Shown: positions 16,471 to 25,313 of the stretch, piece by piece
How the letters are laid out: every line of letters starts with the position of its first letter
Position numbering within the stretch: position 1 is the first letter of the stretch
Assembly (NCBI RefSeq): GCF_003287955.1
Contig: NZ_QMKP01000020.1
Location: forward strand, 1-58,614
Source: Arthrobacter sp. AQ5-06
GTDB lineage: Bacteria > Actinomycetota > Actinomycetes > Actinomycetales > Micrococcaceae
Direction of reading: 5' to 3'
Length of the DNA stretch: 58,614 nucleotides
Translations under genes and position numbers: made by a program
Notes under the pieces: model-generated
Seen by the model: the letters and a program-made list of their open reading frames with translations, nothing else
Database searches by the model: none
What the model was told of the DNA's origin: nothing

Positions 16471-16655
16471 CGGGCCTTTAGCCCCGCCAGAACCACGGCA
16501 AACGATGATGTAAAGCAAACCAATGCCGTGACGACGCCGGCCACCACCTGGCGGGAGATGCCCTGCTCGGACGCGGGGTGCCTGGAGGCGGGTTCTGCAC
16601 GCGATGTTGGGGCGGCATTGGCGTTGTGCTGCATGGGAGGGGAGTTCCTGTTCAT
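16467..16655 (-). pseudogene. N-terminal stub of a BenE-like benzoate/H+ symporter
   Basis: From ATG 16655 the frame reads a polar leader (MNRNSPPMQHNANA), then SRQVVAGVVTALVCFTSSFA and VVLAGLK, which resembles the first transmembrane segment of BenE-family benzoate transporters. It stops at 16467 right after that helix, where sequence belonging to the MerA-like flavoprotein begins. About 330 residues of the expected transporter are missing, so the stub is a deletion remnant. The junction with the flavoprotein fragment is within about 10 bp of 16470. Confidence 0.5.
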
Positions 16656-16744
16656 GTGGTGATAAAGCGCAAAGTAAGCCGGCGCCACCTCTTGGCAGGA
16701 CCGGCGTCGCTTTGACGCAATCCATAGGGCGTAGGCTTCAAGGC

Positions 16745-16921
16745 CTACTGGTTCGGCGTTACTTCGCCGGAGGCAGCGTTGCCGCCGAGTCCGTCCACGA
16801 AGCTGGAGGCCGCATTCTCGGCGCCGTCGATCTGGTCCTTGAACTTATCACCGGTTTTGTCACCGATGAGGTCTCCGGCCTTCTCGATGCCGTCCCAGAC
16901 TGCATCCTCGTGGCCGTGCAT
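16745..16921 (-). CDS. MT0933-like antitoxin/small stress protein, possibly truncated
   Basis: A 58-residue charged protein from ATG 16921 contains GIEKAGDLIGDKTGDKFKDQ and IDGAENAASSFVDG, close to the KAGDxIDEKTGGKY pattern of the MT0933/Rv0909-type antitoxin-like family. The coding frame stays open upstream (DLNQSSLITGSAEEL) until it meets an IS110 remnant at about 16970, so the original N-terminus may have been removed. GAGGAG lies only 3 nt before this ATG, a short spacing. No partner toxin is present next to it. Confidence 0.45.
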   Translation of the reverse strand: MHGHEDAVWDGIEKAGDLIGDKTGDKFKDQIDGAENAASSFVDGLGGNAASGEVTPNQ

Positions 16922-16969
16922 CAGCTCCTCGGCGCTGCCCGTGATGAGGGAGGACTGATTGAGGTCGTG

Positions 16970-17294
16970 GTCGCATTTGGGCCGGGTGCGTTCTGAGGCC
17001 ACTTTCGCCGCTCTCGCTGGAGTAAGCCCGATTCCCGCATCCTCGGGAAACACCACTCGGCACAGGCTAAATCGGGGCGGTGACAGACGTCTGAACAGAG
17101 CCCTACATTTGGCCACGGTCGTTAGAACGGTCCATGATCCCGCTACCCGTGCCTAGATGGAACGCAGGAAATCTGAAGGCAAGAGCACACGCGAGATCCG
17201 GCGGTGCCTCAAGCGGTACCTGGCCCGCCATCTTTACCGCGCCCAGAATGCACTCCACGCTGCTACTGAAGCGATCCCAATCGCAGCTTGACAG
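16970..17294 (+). pseudogene. IS110-family transposase C-terminal remnant
   Basis: The plus-strand frame reads RVRSEATFAALAGVSPIPAS, then SGNTTRHRLNRGGDRRLNRA and VHDPATRA, the transposase_20 (IS116/IS110/IS902) domain. At 17154-17156 a TAG interrupts it where family members have a Tyr (RAY-x-RR); the same frame continues MERRKSEGKSTREIRRCLKR and ends at TGA 17292-17294. The N-terminal DEDD catalytic half is absent. The fragment is dead and appears to have displaced the start of the neighbouring MT0933-like gene. Confidence 0.75.
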
Positions 17295-17327
17295 ATATAG
17301 AAGATTCACCCCAACTAGCCGTCCCGG

Positions 17328-17701
17328 TTACTTACCGTGTCGGCGCCAGGACCCGGCGGGGGAAAGGCGGTTCAGGGCAAGCGCGCCCACGAGCAGTCCG
17401 AAGTCCCGCAAGGCCACGTCGTAGAAGCTGCCCAGGACCAGCAGGGTGATGATGATTCCCAACAGCCAGACGGCAACCAGCAGGGAACCGAACCGGGGAC
17501 GGACCGCTACCGCAATGCCGGCGATGATCTCCACGACGCCGACGATGTACATAAAGGTCTGCGCCGACACCGGCACCACGGAGGTGGCAACCGGCGCGAG
17601 GTAGGTGGTCCAGTCGGTCAGGATGTTGGTGAACTTGTCCGCCTGTCCGGTGCCATCGCTCGAAGCCGACCGCCTGCGTTGATTTTCGCGTTGGTTGTCA
17701 T
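17328..17701 (-). pseudogene. DoxX-like membrane protein with an out-of-frame deletion
   Basis: ATG 17701 has an excellent ribosome-binding site (GAAGGAG) and starts MTTNAKINAGGRLR, but that frame soon meets TGA. The remaining coding sequence lies in another frame: ADKFTNILTDWTTYLAPVAT, SAQTFMYIVGVVEIIAGIAV, LLGIIITLLVLGSFYDVALR, ending at 17328. This matches DoxX/DoxD-type small membrane proteins, which have four helices; the first helix appears to have been lost in an out-of-frame deletion. A 25-bp inverted repeat sits just upstream of the ribosome-binding site. The divergent SufR-like regulator probably controls it. Confidence 0.6.
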
Positions 17702-17713
17702 GGTGGACTCCTT

Positions 17714-17738
17714 CTAAAAGTAGGTATTGTTATTTTAG
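17714..17738. promoter_or_regulatory. Inverted-repeat operator CTAAAA-N13-TTTTAG
   Basis: The 6-bp arms CTAAAA (17714-17719) and TTTTAG (17733-17738) are perfectly complementary. The site lies between the DoxX-like gene and the SufR-like regulator gene. A site of the same length and arms occurs at 21026-21050 upstream of the FAD reductase; the two agree at 16 of 25 positions when read on the minus strand. The likely binder is the SufR-like protein. A further TTTTTAG half-site lies at 17771-17777. Confidence 0.6.
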
Positions 17739-17792
17739 AAAAGGTTTACACCATTAAGTAATGGATGTTGTTTTTAGAGGGAGGGGCACTGG

Positions 17793-18455
17793 GTGGGCAG
17801 ACTTCCGTGGAGCCGCCGCATGGCGGCCGTCGCTTCATTGGGCGACGAGAAGCGCCGGCAGCTCTTTGAGCTGATCGCTGCCTCGGATGCCGCAGTGGGG
17901 CGGGATGACGCCGCGCTGGCCCTCGGGCTGCCAAGGAGCACGGCGTCCTTCCACCTCGACAGGCTGGTCCAGGACGGACTCCTTGCGGTGGAATTCCACA
18001 AGGCTGCCGGAAAGTCGGGTCCCGGCTCCGGGCGGCCGGCGAAAATGTACCGGAAGGCAACGATCGAGGTCGGCGCCTCCGTGCCTGACCGAAACTATGA
18101 TCTCGCCGCTGAGCTGTTGGTCGCAGCGATCGAGCATTCCACAGCGACCGGCGGCGCAGTGGGCGATTCCCTGCTGGCCACGTCGTACGGCAAGGGCCAG
18201 GCGCTGGCCTCCGGCGCCGCAAGCCTGGCGGACTTCATCGCAGGAGAAGGCTACGAGCCCCGGCCCGACGGCGCGGGCGGCTTCGTGCTGGTGAACTGTC
18301 CGTTCCATCGGCTCTCCGACGGGCACCCGGACGTGGTCTGCGCCATGAACGGGTCATTCCTGCAGGGCGCGGCTGCGGCGTGCGGGGAGCCGGAGGAGCG
18401 CGTGGCACCAAACCGTGAGCCGGGCCAGTGCTGTGCCAGGATCACCCCGCCCTGA
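17793..18455 (+). CDS. SufR-like iron-sulfur-sensing transcriptional repressor
   Basis: This 220-residue regulator starts at GTG 17793 (GGGAGGGG upstream; ATG 17820 is an alternative). It has an N-terminal winged helix (about 14-90; DDAALALGLPRSTASFHLDR) and a C-terminal domain with Cys169, Cys183, Cys197 and Cys213/214 in the context VNCPFHRLSDGHPDVVCAMN. Cysteine spacing of 14 and about 30 resembles SufR of mycobacteria and cyanobacteria, which bind an Fe-S cluster and repress suf genes. The next gene is a cysteine desulfurase, fitting that role. The presumed operators are at 17714 and 21026. It could instead be an ArsR-like metal sensor. Confidence 0.72.
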   Translation: MGRLPWSRRMAAVASLGDEKRRQLFELIAASDAAVGRDDAALALGLPRSTASFHLDRLVQDGLLAVEFHKAAGKSGPGSGRPAKMYRKATIEVGASVPDRNYDLAAELLVAAIEHSTATGGAVGDSLLATSYGKGQALASGAASLADFIAGEGYEPRPDGAGGFVLVNCPFHRLSDGHPDVVCAMNGSFLQGAAAACGEPEERVAPNREPGQCCARITPP

Positions 18456-18511
18456 CGCCTGATGCGCAGACGCCGCGGGTGCGCCGCCCTGGGCGCCGTT
18501 AGAATTGAGGC

Positions 18512-19744
18512 GTGCCCGTTTACCTCGATCATGCAGCCACCACGCCACTTTCTGCCGAGGCGCTGGCAGCCCTTACCCGGGAACTGTCCCGCACCGGCAA
18601 TCCTTCGTCCCTGCACGGCTCGGGCCGCCGTGCCCGCCGCTCAGTGGAGGACGCCAGGGAAGTCATCGCGACGGCGGCCGGCGCCCATCCCTCCGAGGTC
18701 ATCTTTACGTCAGGGGGCACTGAGTCGGACAACCTTGCCGTCAAGGGCCTGTACTGGGCCCGGTCCGGCGAAGACCCGGCACGGCGGCGCATCCTCTGCT
18801 CCGCCGTCGAGCATCATGCTGTGCTGGACACGGTGGAATGGCTGGAGCGGCACGAGGGCGCCGCTGTCACGTGGCTTCCGGTGGACAGCGAGGGCATGGT
18901 GGACCTGGACGTCCTCGCCGCCGAGCTGGCCCGGGAACCGGGGACCATTGCGCTCGTGACGGTCATGTGGGCCAACAACGAGGTGGGCACCATTCAGCCG
19001 GTGCACAGGATTGTGGAGCTGGCGCACGCCGCCGGGGTGCCGGTTCATTCGGACGCCGTGCAGGCGTTCGGTTCGCTGCCGGTGGATTTCAAGGCCTCTG
19101 GACTGGACGCAATGTCGGTTTCCGGCCACAAGATCGGCGGACCGGTGGGAGTCGGTGCCCTCCTGTTGGGGCGGACCGTCAAGCTGACCCCGGTGCAGCA
19201 CGGCGGCGGGCAGGAACGCGACGTGCGCTCCGGGACGCTGGACACGGCGTCCATCGCCGCCTTCGCGGCGGCCGCCGAAGCCGCCACCGCACAGCCTGCC
19301 GCGGAGTCCGCGAGGATCGCAGCCCTGCGGGACAGGCTCATCGACGGCGTCCTTGAGCGCGTGCCCGAAGCTGTGCTCCGCGGCGCCCCGGGGCGGCGTC
19401 GGCTGCCCGGCAATGCGCATTTCACGTTCCCTGGCTGCGAAGGTGATTCCCTGCTGTTCCTGCTGGACCTGGCGGGGGTGGAATCCTCCACGGGATCAGC
19501 CTGCACGGCCGGTGTACCTCGCCCGTCCCACGTGCTGCTGGCTATGGGGCTGGACGAGGAGACAGCCCGCGGCGCGCAGCGCTTCACGCTGGGACATGCC
19601 TCAACCGACGCGGACGTGGATGCCTTGCTGGCGGCCCTCCCCGGCGCGTACCAACGCGCCCGCCAGGCAGGGATGGCCGGGCACGAATCATCGATCCAGA
19701 CTGCGGGAACGGTAGCGCGTCAGGCGTCGTCCGGCAGGAGCTGA
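18512..19744 (+). CDS. Cysteine desulfurase (NifS/IscS family)
   Basis: This 410-residue PLP enzyme converts cysteine to alanine and a protein persulfide that supplies Fe-S assembly and tRNA thiolation. Key residues are visible: the PLP-binding Lys207 in SGHKIGGP, His101/102 in VEHHAVL, Asp181/Gln184 region in SDAVQAFG, and the catalytic Cys331 in [17 protein letters not shown] at 18500-18505 is followed by GTG 18512 at the expected start site, so the mRNA is probably leaderless. The gene is followed (after a convergent reductase gene) by mnmA, its usual partner. The final 20 residues overlap the end of the minus-strand reductase gene by 25 nt. Confidence 0.93.
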   Translation: MPVYLDHAATTPLSAEALAALTRELSRTGNPSSLHGSGRRARRSVEDAREVIATAAGAHPSEVIFTSGGTESDNLAVKGLYWARSGEDPARRRILCSAVEHHAVLDTVEWLERHEGAAVTWLPVDSEGMVDLDVLAAELAREPGTIALVTVMWANNEVGTIQPVHRIVELAHAAGVPVHSDAVQAFGSLPVDFKASGLDAMSVSGHKIGGPVGVGALLLGRTVKLTPVQHGGGQERDVRSGTLDTASIAAFAAAAEAATAQPAAESARIAALRDRLIDGVLERVPEAVLRGAPGRRRLPGNAHFTFPGCEGDSLLFLLDLAGVESSTGSACTAGVPRPSHVLLAMGLDEETARGAQRFTLGHASTDADVDALLAALPGAYQRARQAGMAGHESSIQTAGTVARQASSGRS

Positions 19745-20991
19745 TCAAGTCCCGCGGAGCTGTCGGCCAGCCGCTCCGCTGAGACGGGCGTCCTGGCCGA
19801 GATGAGGGCCTTGATGGTCTTCTGCGCGCCAGGCTGTGGCTTTCGCGGCCAGTTGACGCTCATCCCGGCCACCACCCTGGAATCCTGCTGCCAGAACGCG
19901 ATGAACTCCTTGTCCTCCAGCGAGCCCCGGATCACCGGCTCAGCGCCCGCAGCCAGGGCCGGAAAGCCGGAGTACTCCATGCTGACGTCGTACTGATCGG
20001 TGTAGAAGTAGGGGATGGTGCTCAGGACGGCGTCCTGGCCGAGGATGGCCCTGGCAGCCACCTTTCCTCCGTTCAGGGCGTTGGACCAGTGCTCGCTGCG
20101 GTGGTGTTGGCCGGTGAAGGGGTGCAGCGCGTTGGCGATGTCGCCGGCGGCAAAAATGCCGGGCGCGCTGGTCCGCAGGGAGGCGTCCGTGAGAATCCCG
20201 TTGTCCAGCGCCAGGCCGGCCGCCTGTGCGAGTCCCGTCTCGGGAACAACGCCGACGGCGATGACCACGATGTCCGCCGGGATCACCTCTCCGGTATCGG
20301 TGATCACACCGGCGACAGCCCCGCCGTCGCCGGTGATTTCCCGCGCTGAGGCAGGAAGCCGGAAGCTCACGCCGTTGGCTTCGTGGAGTCAGCGGAAGAA
20401 TCGTCCGAGGTCGGGACCGATAGCCCCGGCCAGGGGGATCTCTTCCAGGCCGAGGAGAGTGACGTTGTTGCCGTACGTGGCCGCAGCCGCAGCAAGTTCC
20501 ATGCCAATCCAGCCGGAGCCGATCATCACCACGTTCATGCCGCCCTCCGCGAGGCGGCTGCGCAGCCGCCGGCTGTCATCCAGGGTGCGGAAGGTGGATA
20601 CGCCGGCAAGGTCGCTTCCGGGCAGGCGCAGGGTGCGGGGCGTCGCCCCGGTGGCGAGCAGCAGGGAACCGTATGCGAGCGTGCTTCCGTCGTCCAGCTC
20701 CACCGTCCTGGCGCCCGGCCGGATGCCCGTGACGCGGGCACCCAGGCGGAGGCCGACGTCGTTCTCCGCGTACCAGCCTGGCGGCACCACCGGGACGGCG
20801 TCCTCAGCGGCCTTGCCCAGCAGATACTCCTTGGACAGGGGCGGGCGCAGATAGGGATGATGGCGCTCTGCGCCGATGATGGTCACCGGCCCGGCGAACC
20901 CTTCCGCCCGCAGGGTCTTGGCAGCGGTGGCCCCGGCCAGTCCGCCGCCGGCAATCACGATGTCCCCCGCGGTAGCAATGTCCTCAGCCAT
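19720..20991 (-). pseudogene. NAD(P)/FAD-dependent ferredoxin-reductase-like protein, interrupted by TGA
   Basis: The reading frame starts at ATG 20991 (MAEDIATAGDIVIAGGGLAG, FAD-binding GxGxxG). It continues with PYLRPPLSKEYLLGK, a second Rossmann motif (VVMIGSGWIGMELAAAAATY) and TDTGEVIPADIVVIAVGVVP and IFAAGDIAN, as in rubredoxin/ferredoxin reductases. Codon 201 is TGA (20391-20389), between RFFR and LHEANGVSFRL, with no frame change. Full length would be 422 residues, normal for the family. Either the gene is disrupted by a nonsense mutation or the base is an error. It ends tail-to-tail with the desulfurase gene. An operator-like repeat lies 35 bp upstream. Confidence 0.75.
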
Positions 20992-21025
20992 GTCCGCCCG
21001 ATTCCCGCTGGTGCGTACTCGAAGT

Positions 21026-21050
21026 CTAAAACTGTTAATCCTGACTTTAG
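21026..21050. promoter_or_regulatory. Second CTAAAA/CTTTAG inverted-repeat operator
   Basis: CTAAAA (21026-21031) and CTTTAG (21045-21050) form a 25-bp near-perfect inverted repeat of the same size as that at 17714-17738. It sits between the reductase start (20991, minus) and mnmA (21199, plus), and so could affect both. Control by the SufR-like protein is inferred. Confidence 0.55.
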
Positions 21051-21198
21051 AAGGGAAGGCCGGCGGGGTCAAGGGTCTTTTGGGGAGGATTCGGCGTGGC
21101 GATAGACTGGTGCGGCGGGCATTGTGCTATTCCTGCGGCCACCGGTTGAACGGCAGCCGCCCTCTGCCGGCATCCCCCGAACCCTAAAGAAAGCCAGC

Positions 21199-22323
21199 AT
21201 GCGAGTTCTAGCAGCCATGAGCGGTGGAGTCGACTCCGCCGTTGCCGCAGCACGTGCCGTTGAAGCCGGGCACGACGTCGTCGGCGTTCACCTTGCGCTG
21301 TCCCGGATGCCCGGCACCCTGCGGACGGGCAGCCGCGGCTGCTGCACCATCGAGGACTCGCGCGATGCGTGGCGGGCATGCGATGTGCTGGGTATCCCGT
21401 ACTACGTCTGGGATTTCTCGGAGCGTTTCAAGGAAGATGTAGTCCAGGACTTCATCGATGAATATGCTGCCGGGCGAACCCCCAACCCCTGCATGCGCTG
21501 CAATGAGCGGATCAAATTTGCTGCCCTGCTGGAGAAGGCTATCGCCCTGGGCTTTGACGCCGTCTGCACCGGTCACTACGCCAAGGTCATCACGGACGCC
21601 GACGGCAACCCCGAACTTCACCGGGCCGCGGACTGGGCCAAGGACCAGAGCTACGTCCTGGGTGTCCTGACCCACGAGCAGCTCAAACACTCCATGTTCC
21701 CGCTGGCGGACACGCCTTCCAAAGCTGAAGTGCGGGCCGAGGCCGAGCGCCGTGGACTGTCGGTGGCCAACAAGCCCGACAGCCACGACATCTGCTTCAT
21801 TCCGGACGGCGACACCGCGGGATGGCTCGCCGAAAAGATCGACATGACCACCGGCGACATTGTGGACGAGACCGGCACGAAGGTGGGGGAGCACCCGGGA
21901 GCCAACGCGTTCACCGTAGGCCAGCGCCGCGGCCTGAAGCTCGGCACGCCCGCAGCGGACGGCAAGCCCAGGTTCGTCCTGGAGATCCGGCCCAAGGAAA
22001 ACAAGGTGGTGGTGGGGCCCCAGGCGCTGCTGGCCATTGACGAGATCCGCGGCATCAAGGTCTCGTGGGCCGGCCTGCCCATCGCGGAAATCGAAACGGG
22101 CGCCGAGTTTGACTGCTATGCCCAGGTCCGCGCCCACGGGGATCCCGTGCCGGCAACCGCACGCATGCTGCCCGGCGAGGATTCAGCTCAGCTGCTGGTC
22201 ACGTTGACCAACCCGCTGCGCGGTGTGGCGCCCGGCCAGACGGTGGTCCTCTACCAAGGCAGTCGCGTCCTGGGACAGGCCACCATCGACGCTGCCCGGT
22301 CGTTGCAGCGCGCGGAGCTCTGA
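21199..22323 (+). CDS. mnmA: tRNA-specific 2-thiouridylase MnmA
   Basis: This 374-residue enzyme thiolates uridine 34 of tRNAs for Lys, Glu and Gln, taking sulfur from a cysteine desulfurase. The P-loop [11 protein letters not shown] (about 7-17), the catalytic Cys98 in TPNPCMRCN and the partner Cys199 in SHDICFIPD are all present, followed by the central and C-terminal beta-barrel domains ([11 protein letters not shown] and later). ATG 21199 is preferred; an upstream in-frame start at 21124 would add 25 unconserved residues. Its closeness to the desulfurase gene suggests a sulfur-relay pair. Confidence 0.95.
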   Translation: MRVLAAMSGGVDSAVAAARAVEAGHDVVGVHLALSRMPGTLRTGSRGCCTIEDSRDAWRACDVLGIPYYVWDFSERFKEDVVQDFIDEYAAGRTPNPCMRCNERIKFAALLEKAIALGFDAVCTGHYAKVITDADGNPELHRAADWAKDQSYVLGVLTHEQLKHSMFPLADTPSKAEVRAEAERRGLSVANKPDSHDICFIPDGDTAGWLAEKIDMTTGDIVDETGTKVGEHPGANAFTVGQRRGLKLGTPAADGKPRFVLEIRPKENKVVVGPQALLAIDEIRGIKVSWAGLPIAEIETGAEFDCYAQVRAHGDPVPATARMLPGEDSAQLLVTLTNPLRGVAPGQTVVLYQGSRVLGQATIDAARSLQRAEL

Positions 22324-22331
22324 TACGGAGC

Positions 22332-22356
22332 AAATTTACCTTGGTCAGGTAAATTT
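22332..22356. promoter_or_regulatory. Perfect AT-rich inverted repeat, 10-bp arms
   Basis: AAATTTACCT (22332-22341) and AGGTAAATTT (22347-22356) are exact complements around TGGTC. The element is strikingly AT-rich for this genome. It lies 9 bp after the mnmA stop and about 140 bp before the peptide-transporter operon. With AT pairs outside and only one T-run after it (TTTTATG), it is a weak terminator candidate and a better operator candidate. Confidence 0.55.
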
Positions 22357-22497
22357 TATGTCTCAACTCACAAAAATGCCGGTTGATGAGTCCGGCGTCT
22401 GATTGAATCTAGGGATCAGGACAGCGCGCTGCCCGCTCAAGCCAATACACCCATTAGCGGGCGGCGAGCGCGTACTCATCGAACAGAAAGTTCACAG

Positions 22498-24135
22498 ATG
22501 ACCAAGAGCACCAAAGCCTTGCGGAGCGTTATCGCGCTCGCAGGAGTTTCCGCTTTCGCATTGACGGCTTGCACCGGCCCTACAGGCGGCGGCGGTGGCA
22601 GCACAGCATCGGAGAATGCCAGCAGCGTCATTTCGTACGGCACCACAGACAAGGTCACTGCGCTGGACCCGGCGGGCTCGTACGACAACGGTTCGTTCAT
22701 GGTGATGAACCAGATTTACTCTTTCTTGCTGAACTCCAAGCCTGGTGGCGCCGATCCCGTGCCGGACCTGGCCGAATCGTCTTCATTCACCAAGCCCACC
22801 GAATTCACGGTCAAGCTCAAGAGTGACCTCAAATGGGCCAACGGACACGTGCTGGACTCGAAAGACGTCAAGTTCTCCTTTGATCGCCAGATTGCCATCA
22901 ACGATCCCAACGGACCGGCATCATTGCTGACCAACATTGAGTCCATAGCCACGCCCGATGCCAGCACCGTTGTCTTCACACTGAAGAAGGCCGACGACCA
23001 AACGTTCCCGCAGATCCTGACCAGCCCGGCCGCCCCGATCGTTGACGACGAAGTCTTCCCGGCAGGCAAGCTCCTCAGCGACGAGGAAATTGTCAAGGCC
23101 AACGCCTTCCACGGCCAGTACATCATCGACTCCTACAACAAGAACACGCTGGTCAGCCTAAAGGCTTGGCCGGACTACAAGGGAGTGCTTGGCAAGCCCG
23201 CCAACGCAGGAGCCACCATCAAGTACTACACCGATCAGACCAACATGAAGTTGGAGGTCAAGGGCGGGCAGATCGATGTTGCCAACCGCAGCCTGAGCGC
23301 CACGGACATCGATGACCTCAAGAAGGACTCCAAGGTCACGGTCCATGTCGGACCCGGCGGGGAAATGCGGTACATAGTCTTCAACTTCGACACCATGCCT
23401 TTCGGTGCCAAGACGCCGGAAACGGATCCGAAGAAGGCACTGGCCGTCCGCCAGGCGGTTGCTGACCTCGTTGACCGCCAGGCCATCTCGGATCAGGTCT
23501 ACAAGGGCACGTACTTGCCCATGTGGTCCAATGTCCCGTCCGGTTTCGTGGGCGCCAACGAATCCTTCAAGCAGGCGTACGGGGATGGCTCCGGCAAGCC
23601 CAGCCTGGACAAGGCCAAGAAGGCCATGTCCGACGCCGGCATCACCGGCCCCGTGACCATCAAACTGCAGTACAACCCTGACCACTATGGCAAGTCGTCC
23701 GGTGACGAATACGCCATGGTCAAGGACCAGTTGGAGAAGAGCGGACTTTTCTCGGTGGATCTTCAGTCCACCGAGTGGGTCACGTATAACTCGGCGTCGA
23801 AGAAAGACAGCTACCCAGTCTTCCAGCTGGGCTGGTTCCCGGACTTCAGCGATGCGGACAATTACCTGACACCCTTCTTTGTGGGCGGTGGCTTCATGAA
23901 CAACCACTATTCCAACGGTGAGGTCGAAAAGCTGATCGCCAAGCAGCTGGTTACAGCTGATAAGGCAGAGCGCGAGAAGACGATACAGGAGGTCCAGAAC
24001 CTTCTGGCGAAGGACATCTCCACCCTGCCGTTGCTGCAAGGCGCCCAGGTGGCGGTTTCAGGGACCAACGTGAAGGGCGTGGATTCGACGCTGGACGCGT
24101 CGTTTAAGTTCCGGCTCGGCACCGTTTCCAAGTAA
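22498..24135 (+). CDS. Oligopeptide/dipeptide-type ABC substrate-binding lipoprotein (SBP_bac_5)
   Basis: This 545-residue protein has a lipoprotein signal with lipobox LTAC (Cys25), then a glycine-rich linker and a family-5 extracellular solute-binding domain (SYGTTDKVTALDPAGSYDNG, VKFSFDRQIAINDP, a QAISDQVYKG segment near 330 and DFSDADNYLTPFF near 445). Such proteins bind peptides, opines, sugars or nickel chelates outside the membrane. It is the first gene of a four-gene operon encoding a complete importer. The ligand cannot be read from sequence. A promoter is expected in 22360-22480, but no strong -35/-10 pair stands out. Confidence 0.92.
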   Translation: MTKSTKALRSVIALAGVSAFALTACTGPTGGGGGSTASENASSVISYGTTDKVTALDPAGSYDNGSFMVMNQIYSFLLNSKPGGADPVPDLAESSSFTKPTEFTVKLKSDLKWANGHVLDSKDVKFSFDRQIAINDPNGPASLLTNIESIATPDASTVVFTLKKADDQTFPQILTSPAAPIVDDEVFPAGKLLSDEEIVKANAFHGQYIIDSYNKNTLVSLKAWPDYKGVLGKPANAGATIKYYTDQTNMKLEVKGGQIDVANRSLSATDIDDLKKDSKVTVHVGPGGEMRYIVFNFDTMPFGAKTPETDPKKALAVRQAVADLVDRQAISDQVYKGTYLPMWSNVPSGFVGANESFKQAYGDGSGKPSLDKAKKAMSDAGITGPVTIKLQYNPDHYGKSSGDEYAMVKDQLEKSGLFSVDLQSTEWVTYNSASKKDSYPVFQLGWFPDFSDADNYLTPFFVGGGFMNNHYSNGEVEKLIAKQLVTADKAEREKTIQEVQNLLAKDISTLPLLQGAQVAVSGTNVKGVDSTLDASFKFRLGTVSK

Positions 24136-24230
24136 CAGCAATTACACCTGCGTAGGAGGTGGGGCCGGTCGGCCCTGCCTCCTACGTGTTGGCTCCACAC
24201 TTTTCGTTTTCCAGACCAAGCAGGTTCAGC

Positions 24231-25313
24231 ATGGCTACTTTGATAGATACACCGCCGCCAACCGTAGCGGCGCCCACCTCCAAATCCGCGGGAGGTGGTC
24301 TCGGGAGGTATATCCTGATCCGCTTCCTGCTGATTTTCCCGACGATCTTCATCCTCGTCACTCTCGTTTTCTTTCTTATGCGGATCACCGGCGATCCCAT
24401 CACCGCAGCCCAGGGCGGACGCCTCCCGCAGGAACAAATTGACGCCTTGGTTCACCAGGCCGGCTATGACCGGAACCTGCTCATCCAGTACATTGAGTAC
24501 CTTGGCAATATCGCCACCGGAAACTTCGGCCGGACTATTTCAGATGGCCGGCCCGTCGTCGAGATGCTCGTCAAATTTGGTGCCGCCACCCTGGAACTGA
24601 GCATCAACGCCGTCGTGGTGGCGTTGCTCGTCGGAATACCGCTGGGAATGTTCGCCGCCCACAAACGCGACAAGGTTCCGGACGCTTTCCTGCGCATGTT
24701 CGCCATTCTTTGCTATGCCACCCCTGTCTTCTTTGCCGGCCTGCTGCTGAAGCTGACCTTTTCTGTAGGCCTGGGTTGGTTCCCGGTGGCCGGCCGTGCA
24801 TCCACCACAACGGAATTGTCGATGGGCAGGCTGGCAGCGCCGACTGGCGTCTACTGGCTGGACGCCCTGCGTAGCGGCAATCTGGCAGCCTTTGGCGACA
24901 TCGTCCACCACGCAGTCCTTCCGGCCGTCGCGCTGGGCCTTCTGACCGCTGGCGTCTTCCTCCGTCTGGTCCGCACCAACGTGATAGGCACGCTGGGCAA
25001 GGACTATGTTGAGGCAGGCCGGTCGCGCGGAGTCAGTGAATACCGCCTGGTGACCAAACATGCCTACAAGCCGGCGCTGATCCCCATCATCACGGTGATG
25101 GGTTTGCAGATTGCGCTGCTGCTCGGCGGCGCGGTGCTGACCGAAACCACCTTCGAGTGGAAGGGCCTCGGATATCAGCTGGCGCAGTACCTCACTGCGC
25201 GTGACTTTGTTGCCGTGCAGGGCATCGTGATGCTGCTGGCCGTTATTGTGGCGGCCACGAATTTCGTAGTGGATATTGCCGCTGCCCTGATTGATCCGCG
25301 AGTGAGGTACTGA
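24231..25313 (+). CDS. DppB/OppB-type ABC transporter permease
   Basis: This 360-residue permease begins with a cytoplasmic N-terminus and a first helix (FLLIFPTIFILVTLVFFLM), a periplasmic-side domain (ITGDPITAAQGG, YIEYLGNIATGNFG) typical of the OppB branch, then five more helices with the coupling loop (DYVEAGRSRGVSEYRLVTKH). ATG 24231 is the natural start; the sequence upstream is intergenic. It follows the binding protein by 95 bp. Its stop overlaps the next start as TGATG. Confidence 0.92.
   Translation: MATLIDTPPPTVAAPTSKSAGGGLGRYILIRFLLIFPTIFILVTLVFFLMRITGDPITAAQGGRLPQEQIDALVHQAGYDRNLLIQYIEYLGNIATGNFGRTISDGRPVVEMLVKFGAATLELSINAVVVALLVGIPLGMFAAHKRDKVPDAFLRMFAILCYATPVFFAGLLLKLTFSVGLGWFPVAGRASTTTELSMGRLAAPTGVYWLDALRSGNLAAFGDIVHHAVLPAVALGLLTAGVFLRLVRTNVIGTLGKDYVEAGRSRGVSEYRLVTKHAYKPALIPIITVMGLQIALLLGGAVLTETTFEWKGLGYQLAQYLTARDFVAVQGIVMLLAVIVAATNFVVDIAAALIDPRVRY

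Noticed and set aside
15578..16513. Long plus-strand frame over the MerA-like fragment
   Set aside because: It is the antisense shadow of the flavoprotein fragment; its Gly/Val/Asp repeats are typical of reversed GC-rich coding sequence.
20380..20400. Selenocysteine insertion at the internal TGA of the reductase
   Set aside because: No downstream selenocysteine element is seen, and the position is not a redox cysteine in the family.
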